Origin: Hormiphora californensis
Lineage: Eukaryota; Ctenophora; Tentaculata; Cydippida; Pleurobrachiidae
Assembly (NCBI GenBank): GCA_020137815.1
Contig: CM035350.1
Location: 7,141,447 to 7,205,446, forward strand
Length of the DNA stretch: 64,000 bases
Direction of reading: 5' to 3'
The notes under the pieces are model-generated. The model was not told the DNA's origin. It did not search any database and was given only the letters and a program-made list of their open reading frames with translations. A program made the translations under genes and the position numbers. Of this stretch, positions 56,195-64,000 are shown one piece after another (the stretch's first letter is position 1; the number at the start of each line of letters is the position of its first letter).

Positions 56195-56770
56195 AGTTAC
56201 CTATTAGCAAAAGTTATTAATAGGAGACAGAAAGAGGGGGTGGGAGGTAGGGAGAGAATAGAGAATATTACTAAGTGTGAGATTTGATCTGAATAGAGGG
56301 GACGCGACAAAACAACGAGACATAATTACTAGGGACTGCTGGGGGAACATTCAGAAGGGATTGTGAAATGAATAAAGTGAATTAGTAGAGTTAGAAAGGT
56401 TCCAGAACAAATTGACAAAAGTAACAAACGAGCAACGTATTACAAGTGGTAGGGTTTAAAATGAAGTTGCTAGGCACCAGGATACCGCAGTATGCTCCTT
56501 TATCAAACCAGGGATTGCATTTGATGATTCAAATTTGAGCCGCGCAAATTAACAGGAAATGCGCGCCACACAGTGGCTGCCGGCGGCGTAATATCTCCAA
56601 AGACATGATCGATACATTTTGAGGCGTTACCATTGAAATGAAATGAAACATAGATATATAGAGAAGAGTGCTAAATGCGAGATTTGATCTGAAGAGAGGG
56701 GACGGGACAAAACAACAAGACTTCATCACTCTGATAATTGCTAGGGACAGCTGGGGGAACATTCAGAAAT
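56195..56770. other. Intergenic, repeat remnants
   Basis: Contains a duplicated segment (GGGACAAAACAACAAGAC-like at 56303 and 56703). No gene seen. Confidence 0.45.
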
Positions 56771-56773
56771 GAT

Positions 56774-56975
56774 TGAAATGTGTCCAGGATATCAGACATG
56801 GGAAGAGATCTAGAGGAAGACCTAGGAAAACTTGGCTGCAGTTTGTCCGTGAGGATGCATGTGCTGTTTAAGGAGTTGATGATACCAAGGAGGAGTTGGC
56901 GGAGAAAGCACAAGATCGTGAGGAGTGGCGGCGCTTTCCAAGACAAGCGAAATATTGCGACGCGGGCCACTCTAA
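56774..56975 (+). mobile_element. LINE ORF2 C-terminal remnant, copy 1
   Basis: Frame reads RHGKRSRGRPRKTWLQFVRE, DACAV, an in-frame TAA, then GVDDTKEELAEKAQDREEWR. This is the GRPRKTW..V.ED...GV......A.DRE.WR motif after the reverse transcriptase of many non-LTR elements. Inactivated by the stop. Confidence 0.8.
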
Positions 56976-57203
56976 CGATGCTAAGTAAAGTGGCTCAGGG
57001 GCACCTGAGTCGCAATTATCTCCCGATCTGCTGGAAATATCGACTTGGAACTTTGTAGGATTGCTCTTCAAGCAATAGAAAGGTCTAGCATGTATTTTTA
57101 CACTGTTTTATAGAAACAATAGCACTGAACAAGACCTCGTTTCTACGCGAACTACCTTTTCAATTTCACAACGACTTACGTTTGTACGTGACACCAGATC
57201 ATT

Positions 57204-57545
57204 ATGCTCTCGGATAACTGCTCTTCAAGTTCAATAAGGTCACCATACCTTATTCAGGCGCTGGAGAGCGTACAAAGGCGATTTACCAGAAGAATCGACA
57301 ACATGGCGCATCTAGACTATTGGGAACGGTTTAGGACCCTAAAAGTATCCTGTCTGTCCAGGATATCAGACATGGGAAGAGATCTAGAGGAAGACCTAGG
57401 AAAACTTGTCTGCAGTTTGTCCGTGAGGATGCATGTGCTGTTTAAGGAGTTGATGATACCAAGGAGGAGTTGGCGGAGAAAGCACAAGATCGTGAGGAGT
57501 GGCGGCGCTTTCCAATACGAGCCAAATATTCCGACGCGGACCACT
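57204..57545 (+). mobile_element. LINE ORF2 C-terminal remnant, copy 2 (longer)
   Basis: YLIQALESVQRRFTRRIDNM, AHLDYWERFRTLKVSCL, then the same GRPRKTC..VRED block with the same in-frame TAA as copy 1. The shared stop shows that copy 1 and copy 2 were duplicated after the element died. Confidence 0.82.
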
Positions 57546-57837
57546 CTAACGATGCTAAGTAAAGTGGCTCAGGGGCACCCGAGTCGCAATTATCTCCCGA
57601 TCTGCTATAAATATCGACTTGAAACTTTGTAGGATTGCTCTTCAAGCATATAGAAAGGTCTAATCCTAAAGTGGGAATACCGTTGCAAAAACATAAATGC
57701 TCATTTGCCGACAGACAATTTTAAGTTTCACCCAATAGGACATTAGATAAGATCTCAACGAGTGTGCCCAGTTCATCTCACATAGAAAATATTATCATGT
57801 CACGGCCACTGAACAAAAATTATCTCCAACGCACAGG

Positions 57838-58061
57838 TAAAGTCGGATTTTTTGAAACTGTCACCCCCCTGAGTTTTCAAATTTCTTTAAATGACCATAA
57901 GTCCGGTTCCTGATGAGATAGAGACTTTAAATTTGGAGGTTATAAAGATCTTGCTAAGTTCTTCCGAACCTCCAAATTTCAAGTCTCTATCTTATCAGGA
58001 ACCGGAGATATGACAAATTTGTTATTTCAGGGGGGTGACAGTTTCAAAAAATCCGACTTTA
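57838..58061. repeat. 224-bp inverted repeat (MITE-like)
   Basis: Arms TAAAGTCGGATTTTTTGAAA..CCCCCC and GGGGGG..TTTCAAAAAATCCGACTTTA; about 90-100 bp each with minor mismatches (GAGATAGAGACTT / AAGTCTCTATC). Confidence 0.88.
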
Positions 58062-58389
58062 CTTTTTAATGAAAAACAAAACTGTTGAAATTTACTAGAC
58101 CGCGCGCGATAATTCGCGCCACATTTGGCAGTGAATTTAACAATAAACCGCCACCACGCGCAGTATGTGTTTTTACACTGCAGTCGTTCGCGTTTAACTT
58201 TCTACGTGACCCCAGATTGAGAGCTATCTGGGTGCCTATCTGGGTGCCTGTTTACTTGTGTGCGCTAGCATTTATTTTTACACTGTTTTACACTGTCGAT
58301 AGCACTTAAACAAGGTGGTGCACTATGAACTGAACAAGACCTCGTTTCTACGCGAACTACCTTTTCAATTTCACAACGACTTACGTTTG

Positions 58390-58512
58390 TACATGACACC
58401 ATACCTTATTCAGGCGCTGGAGAGCGTACAAAGGCGATTTACCAGAAGAATCGACGACATGGCGCATCTGGACTATTGGGAACAGTTTAGGACCCTAAAA
58501 GTATCCTGTCTG
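58390..58512 (+). mobile_element. LINE ORF2 remnant, copy 3
   Basis: Repeats YLIQALESVQRRFTRRIDDM, AHLDYWEQFRTLKVSCL, as in 57237-57357; the flanking ACCTCGTTTCTACGCGAACT is also duplicated (57133 and 58339). Confidence 0.8.
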
Positions 58513-58559
58513 GCGCCGCGACCCCATCTAACCACACTGTTCCAATACAGCCAAAATCA

Positions 58560-59790
58560 ATGATGTGTTACCAGCACTTTTAGTAATAAAACTGACACGA
58601 AAGGCACCCAGATTTTATAATTCCCCCTCATATTCAACTCAAACTCACAAATGTAGGACATTAAATAGTATATTGTAATTCAACATTTATTATACCATTT
58701 ATATACGGATACCAATGTGTTTTCTCATTCTGCTATTAAATCTATACATATTCTGCTGGCTGTCTTTTAGAATTGTCCATAATTAAAACATGTTTTAATG
58801 GCAAACCTTCACTTCGTCCTGTCTGGAGCCGCGACCTCATCTGAGAGCACTTCGTCATAATCTGAAATGAAATATGCGTTATTTTTTTTGCCCCTGCACT
58901 GCCACTGCACATTTTTTTAATTGCTTATAATTAATTGGATAGTTAATTTTGAATATTCCCACTTTTTGTAGACCTTTCTATATGCTTGAAGAGCATTCCT
59001 ACAAAGTTTCAAGTCGATATTTATAGCAGAACGGAAAATATTTTCAAATGCTCAGGGGCAATGCTCAGGGGCACCATAAAAATGTCCATTTTTTAATTGC
59101 TTATAACTCATTGATTACTTAATTTTGAATATTCCCACCTTTTGAAGACCTTTCTATATGCTTGAAGAGCATTCATACAAAGTTTCAAGTCGATATTTCA
59201 AGCAGATGGGGAGATAATTGCAGCTCAGGTGCCCCTGGGCAACTTTTGTTAGTGCGGGGGCAATTTTAAAATTTTAATTGCTTATAATTAATTAATTAAG
59301 TAAAAAATCAAAAATCAGGCTCCGTGGTGACTCTTAGTTATACCACTAGAACATGCCTACAAAGTTTTAGATCGATATGTGAAACAGTGTGGCCACAGTT
59401 TGAATTTTTAAAATGCCCAGGGGCAGTTTTTTCAAATGCCCGGGGGCAAAATTCAGGGGCACCAAAAATGTCCATTTTTGCATGCCTATAACTCATTGAT
59501 TACTTAATTTTGACTATTCTAACTTTTTGTAGATCATTTTTTATGCTTGAAGAGCATTCCTACAAAGTTTCAAGTCGATATTTCAAGCAGATCGGGAGAT
59601 AATTTCGGCGCAGGGGCAATGCCCAGGGGACAGAACACCCCATGCCCAGGGGCACGGTGCAGGGGCTACTTTTTAATTACCTATAATTAATTAATTAGGC
59701 AAAAAATCAAAAATCCGGCCACGTTATGACACGTAGTTATACTACTAGAACACGCCTACAAAATTTCAGGTCGATATCTCAAAAAGACCT
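58560..59790. repeat. AT-rich dispersed repeat with recurring blocks
   Basis: Repeated blocks such as CCTACAAAGTTTCAAGTCGA, ATTGCTTATAATTAATTA and GCCCAGGGGCA; the same blocks build the 17.3-20.2 kb tandem units and appear inverted at 57000-57070 and 57600-57660. Noncoding. Confidence 0.75.
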
Positions 59791-59814
59791 ACGTTTGTAT
59801 ATAAAGGGCCGGCT

Positions 59815-60005
59815 TTTTTGGATTTTGTGCAGGGGCAAAATTTTTTTTTCTTCGTTTTTTCTGTTTTCTTCGGGTCGGAGGTGCCTGCCGGCACCTAAAT
59901 AGGGCCGACATTTTTGGGTTTTTGTGCAAGGGCAAAAAATTTTTTTTTCTTTTTTTCGTTTTTTGCTGTTTTCTTCGGGTCGGAGGTGCCTGCCGGCACC
60001 TAAAT
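59815..60005. repeat. Two-copy tandem repeat, about 110-bp period
   Basis: GTTTTCTTCGGGTCGGAGGT, GCCTGCCGGCACCTAAAT occurs twice, each after a GTGCA(G/A)GGGCAAAA and T-rich tract. Confidence 0.9.
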
Positions 60006-60131
60006 CCTTTAGACCCACTTTCGTCACCATGACAACATGGCACCGGGAGCATCCTTCCTCTTAACTTTGTGACCACTGCGGCACCCTTGTTCACAACACT
60101 CATCATATTTCCCTAATTCTCTATGATTTAG

Positions 60132-60903
60132 GTCCCGGCGGAGTCTGATCATTTCACGATGTATGGCCCTAGCCTGTGTTGGGTTTGCTGTTATTGACTG
60201 GGTTGTACTTGCAGAGATGCTTCAAAAACTTCAACAACCTGATGCATCGGGCAAGAAATATGACAAGGTAGGATTTTAAAAGGGGATTTTAAATACTATG
60301 TAGATCGAAAACATAAATCGACATTTGACTGTATTTTCTCCACAGCCAATGTTCATTTGTTTTTGTATACGATCAGCGTATCTCATATCCTTTATACCAT
60401 ATGCCCTATTTAGGTGAGTTTAAGGCACCGAAAGCACAAACATATACATATTTAGTGGGGCTGTAGCTGCATGTTTAATTCAGCACTATAATATATATTT
60501 AGCACTGTTTAGAGTGATTGAAGCCATCTCCCTCTTTTTCAGCCCATGTTTCTCTGTTTCTGTATCAAAACAGCATACGCTATTAGTTTCGTTCCCTACC
60601 TAATCTGGAAGTAAGTTGTGTGTGGGAAGCTGCTGTGCATGTGTTACGTGTTAATGTGCAATCTCTCTCTCTCTCTCTCTCTCTTTTCTCTCTCTCTTGC
60701 ATGTTATTCTGTTACCATTTCCACTTACCAGCTCACCCTCTCTCAATATATTTCCCCCGCTCCAGGTATACACCGTTAGGAGGTGAAGGTCGGAAAGACC
60801 CGGAACCCTTCAATCACCACTACCTCTTTACACGGGCCTGTATCCTGAATATGATGGGATACATTAGCGGGTACACGTGGTACATGAGCCTCCCCATCAC
60901 CAG
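60132..60903 (+). CDS. SLC35F-like membrane transporter, first membrane segments, with duplicated alternative exons
   Basis: Exons: 60132-60267 (SRRSLIISRCMALACVGFAV, IDWVVLAEMLQKL..KKYDK), then either 60346-60413 (PMFICFCIRSAYLISFIPYA, LF) or 60543-60610 (PMFLCFCIKTAYAISFVPYL, IW), then 60766-60903 (YTPLGGEGRKDPEPFNHHY..YISGYTWYMSLPIT). The layout resembles the start of SLC35F5/F3-type drug/metabolite-transporter-fold proteins (human F5: RRRMALG..DVIW..YNKPFFSTFAKTS..FIIWK). Both middle exons are exactly 68 nt and begin in phase 0 and end in phase 2; using both would break frame. Only about 115 residues are present; no further exon was found before the opposite-strand gene, so the gene is truncated or its remaining exons were not recognised. 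Family call is moderate, exon structure strong. Confidence 0.62.
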
Positions 60904-60992
60904 GTGAGAACACGTGAGGTACATGTGAGAACACGTGAGGTACATGCGAGGTACATGCGAGGTACATGCGAGGTACAGGTGAGGTACAGGCG
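60904..60992 (+). repeat. Short tandem repeat of donor-like GAGGTACATG units
   Basis: Follows directly on the donor of the last SLC35F-like exon: repeated GTGAGAACAC, GTGAGGTACAT, GCGAGGTACAT units of 10-11 bp, each with a GT(G/A) donor-like word. Confidence 0.85.
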
Positions 60993-61292
60993 AGGTGCCC
61001 ATTGTGCAAGGGGTATTTCGTTAGGTCAGGGTGGTAATGGTGTATGAGTCTCCCTAGGGGAGGGTTAGGGTGGTTACTAGTCTATAAGAAACCTCATTAT
61101 ACATTATGAGTGTACACTTGTTACTCAATATACATTACTCAATATACATTACTTCTTAAATGGCTACTACATTAAGTCTCTACAACACACCATGCCTGAA
61201 GAAAATTCAACCTCGGATGAAAGGGGTAGTTCTAGATATAGATTCCGTTAGCACTAGAGTCCGCCCACCTTGTATATATAGGTCGCACTGTC

Positions 61293-62180
61293 CTAAAATA
61301 ACCCCAAGATGACCTCAATTCGCGAGATACTCATCTCTTGTTCTGCCTTGCCCAGCCGGACGGATACACACCCATCACTGGTATCTCTGTGCTCAATCAG
61401 TATGCCATCGCAATCCCACAACCCCACACCAACCATTCCAGGACACCGACCACCAGATGAGATCTGGAAGACATAGGGCAGGGCAAATGAGTCGAATGCG
61501 TCAGTCGCGAGTACATCAGTGTATGCGAAGAGAACCTTATCTTGGGAGTAAGATGCGGAGACTCCCGTGTAGAACGCAAACATTTCATTATAATCTGGGA
61601 CTAATCCGGTTTGTGTTCTTGCTGGCATCTCGTTTGCAGTACTGCAGGGTGTCATAGAAATAGAAAGCCACATGTGGTCAATATCTGGAAATATTAACAC
61701 AGTTAGTTACACTTAGTTACACTTAGTTACACTTAGTTACACTTAGTTACAAAGAGACATCTCTCTTTCTCTCTCTCCCTTACCTTGTTGTAAGGTGTCG
61801 ATATTAGCCGCAATCCGTTCCTCCAGTCTCCCTACGAAATCCCAGATTTCCATTGTACTTGAATACAGCTCACTGGGCATGAGGGTATCATAGTAGATCA
61901 GTGTCAGCGGCTCGGTTCCAGTTACTCCATCACTCAAAATAAAAATTGATTCCTGCAACACAGGATTAGATAAATTACCCAAAAACTACTATGTGCTATT
62001 TCGCAGCTCCTATCCACTCTACGTGGGACCTAAGGCATTAGAGTTTCTTAACAGCTAACTAACCCCTTGGATCGCTTCAACACTTGGAGGACTAACCGGG
62101 TTGCTATTCTCTTCAATATCAGGCATTAATTCTTCCATTGGTGACAGTGTTTCTGCATTGAACGCCAGACGCAAATTATC
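61293..62180 (-). CDS. Unknown multi-exon protein, C-terminal 225 residues
   Basis: Minus-strand exons 62180-62064, 61952-61784 and 61684-61293 join in phase 0, then 1, giving 225 residues to TGA. They read DNLRLAFNAETLSPMEELMP.., ESIFILSDGVTGTEPLTLIY..LEERIAANIDTLQQ, and DIDHMWLSISMTPC.., SFALPYVFQISSGGRCPGMV, GVGLWDCDGILIEHRD..ISRIEVILGLF. No transmembrane segment or known motif is recognised. The helical WDFVGRLEERIAANIDTLQQ and the FQISSG motif resemble parts of the exons upstream at 63.3-63.9 kb. N-terminus not found; it may continue into those exons. Confidence 0.6.
61709..61750. repeat. 11-bp tandem repeat (ACTTAGTTACA)
   Basis: About four copies in the intron between the last two exons of the unknown gene. 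Confidence 0.9.
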
Positions 62181-62326
62181 CTAAAACATACGATATATCG
62201 TTAAATGGGAGGATAAATCAGAATTTCTTAATACTTTACTAGACACTTGTTAATTAATTAACAACTTGTTAATTAATTATTTACTCTTTATGAATAAATA
62301 AAACATTTACATTTATCTTATCCGGG

Positions 62327-63947
62327 TCATTGATCCATGAACAAATTGGCATAGTCATCAAGTTCCTCGGGTGCTCCATCCATGGGGACAGGAGGACCCA
62401 TCATAGCTGAAAATTAATGTTGTATTAGGTCATCCAATATTGATCTGGACTGGGTTGTTGTGAGAGAACGGTATCAGATAGAGCCAAGCGGCCGGTTCCA
62501 GCGTCTTCCTTGGATATTTTTGGGTTGGACTAGCATGGTGGGAGCCTTCACATGCCTGCTCTATGGTATCACAGGCAATGAGTTTAGGCATTACTCTAGT
62601 TGCCGCTTTACGCCATTTTTCAACTCAATTTTGGACCAATTAGACCTACTTCCGGATAATTTGGACGGTTCTTAACCCTATATGTGTCTTATCAAATGGC
62701 TTGAGGTATTCCATGAACCTTCCTGAAATTTTTGGATAAAATTTCTAGCACTTGGAAGTGATTTTCGCAAGGTTTGGATAAGCTGAATTTTCAAACTTTT
62801 TACTCATGTTGAAAAAAGCCGCCATGAGCTAAGTATCCATTGATCGATCGTAATAAAACTCACATTGGACCTAGAAAATTGTACTAGCTAACATTTAACG
62901 TTTGATTCATGTCATTTAGACGTCTAAAACGTACAAAAACGGGCATTAAGTGCGTTAGACGAACTTTTGACAAAAAGCCAATTTTTGAGAGTGAAGATGG
63001 AATGTAAAAGCTTCAATTTTGGTTGCATCGTGTTCGGGCTTAAAAATTGATCTAGGAACAACGGTCAAACCGATCATCTATCCCCAATAGACAAAATGCC
63101 ATGACATATTCAATCTTCCATAGTGCCACAGTTTATTCTTGCGTAAAGCGGCAACTGGAGTAATGCCTAAACTCATTGCCTGTGAGACCATAGAGCAGGC
63201 ATGTGAAGGTTCCCACCATGCTAGTCCAACCCAAAAATATCCAAGGAAGACGCTAAAACCGGCAGCTTGACTCTATCTGATACCGTTCTCTCACAATAAC
63301 CCAGTCCAGATCAATATTGGATGACCTAATACTAGCAGGGGGGGGGGTACCCCTCACTAGCTGAGTACATATTAGTCATTCGAACAGATGATATATACGA
63401 TATTCTCCTATTTTCCAAATGATGTGTTTTCCGCTTACGGTTATAAAAATAAGGGAGACTAGGGGAGGGTAAGTAATGAGGGCTTGTAGGCATAGACCAC
63501 CACCACATGGGAGTCGTTGTGCTATCGAAATCCGGCCCCGATGAGATATGGAAGTTGGTCACCAACTGCTCCACTTCGAACTCAAAGAGATCCTGATTGA
63601 GTTCCATTACCTCATCAACCAATACCTCCAGACCATACAAGCAATCGTTGATGAAGTCCCGCTGAAATTGTTGTTAGAATATATAGACAGCTGGTACATA
63701 CATATTGAATTGGTAATTAGGAATACAGTCGGACCCCGATTTAGTGGCATCGTCGGGGGAAAAAATCCTGCCACTAAATCGGGGTGCCACTAAATCGGGG
63801 TCCGACTGTATATCTTACATGTGTTAACTCTGTGTATAAGATCGACTTTTTTTCCTCCTTGAGTCTCTCGTCCACCTTATCTTCAACAATCCTTGGCATT
63901 GCTTCCTCTGCTGCTCCCACTACACTCCCAAAGTACTCATCAGAACC
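62327..63947 (-). CDS. Unknown gene, three candidate exons
   Basis: Minus-strand segments with good splice sites: 63947-63819 (GSDEYFGSVVGAAEEAMPRI, VEDKVDERLKEEKKSILYTE), one starting at 63661 after TTTCAG (RDFINDCLYGLEVLVDEVME.., EVEQLVTNFHISSG; donor unclear, around 63480-63500), and 62406-62327 (MMGPPVPMDGAPEELDDYAN, LFMDQ, TGA). The FHISSG motif parallels FQISSG of the adjacent gene, so these may be a tandem paralogue or earlier exons of the same gene. Introns contain a mariner-like and a pogo-like MITE. Confidence 0.38.
62425..63329. mobile_element. Mariner-like non-autonomous element with about 190-bp inverted repeats
   Basis: 905 bp flanked by TA (62423-62424, 63330-63331). Ends TTAGGTCATCCAATATTGAT and ATCAATATTGGATGACCTAA; inverted similarity continues for about 188 bp (to GCCGCTTTACGC / GCGTAAAGCGGC). 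The TTAGGT end and TA duplication fit mariner. The interior has no transposase. Confidence 0.9.
63726..63808. mobile_element. Pogo/Tigger-like mini-MITE
   Basis: 83 bp flanked by TA/TA. Terminal repeats CAGTCGGACCCCGATTTAGT and ACTAAATCGGGGTCCGACTG; an extra internal GCCACTAAATCGGGG lies next to the right end. Confidence 0.9.
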
Positions 63948-64000
63948 CTGGAAATAATTACAATTAATCAGGAAACGACCGAACCGGGTTTTTTTCCACC

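Overview
The window is intron-rich eukaryotic DNA. The gene set (slingshot phosphatase, a CFAP90/C5orf49-like ciliary protein, long-form tRNase Z, a nucleoside hydrolase, an SLC35F-type transporter, C2H2 zinc fingers) together with dense DNA transposons, Helitron-like and LINE remnants points to a metazoan, most likely an early-branching invertebrate such as a sponge or cnidarian. The species cannot be fixed from sequence alone. Exons were placed by reading GT..AG junctions whose phases agree and whose products match known families; there is no transcript evidence.

Layout. 1-3.6 kb: 3' part of a slingshot-type phosphatase gene (+); its last intron is filled by a minisatellite that copies the 3' splice site 22 times. 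4.2-8.4 kb: CFAP90-like exons (-), with three related terminal exons and two frame breaks, split by a TIR-bounded segment that contains a LINE reverse-transcriptase tail. 8.8-10.6 kb: a near-perfect 946-bp palindrome plus a second hairpin. 10.9-11.9 kb: a divergent nucleoside hydrolase (+). 12.1-12.4 kb: a 36-bp tandem repeat. 13.4 kb: a small hypothetical gene (-). 14.5-16.6 kb: an intronless ELAC2-like tRNase Z (+). 17.3-22.6 kb: two unrelated large tandem duplications. 22.7-30.0 kb (-): an uninterrupted 2440-codon Helitron-like Rep-helicase with a C-terminal OTU protease domain. 31-45 kb: a repeat island of MITEs, G-tract/C-tract-bounded inverted-repeat elements with 5-6 bp target duplications, two hairpin repeat families (one with a compensatory base-pair change), and fragments of a zinc-finger gene. 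45.7-54.8 kb: two tandem arrays that carry exon-like units on the minus strand. 55.0-56.2 kb: an intact zinc-finger gene and a 73-codon gene (-), both sources of fragments in the repeat island. 56.7-60 kb: LINE remnants and AT-rich repeats. 60.1-60.9 kb (+): the start of an SLC35F-like transporter with a pair of duplicated 68-nt exons that look mutually exclusive. 61.3-64 kb (-): unknown multi-exon gene(s), with mariner- and pogo-like MITEs between the exons.

The genes do not form one pathway. The common theme is local duplication of exons and splice sites (slingshot intron, CFAP90 terminal exons, SLC35F paired exons, the Cys-rich exon array, captured zinc-finger exons) in a transposon-rich neighbourhood.
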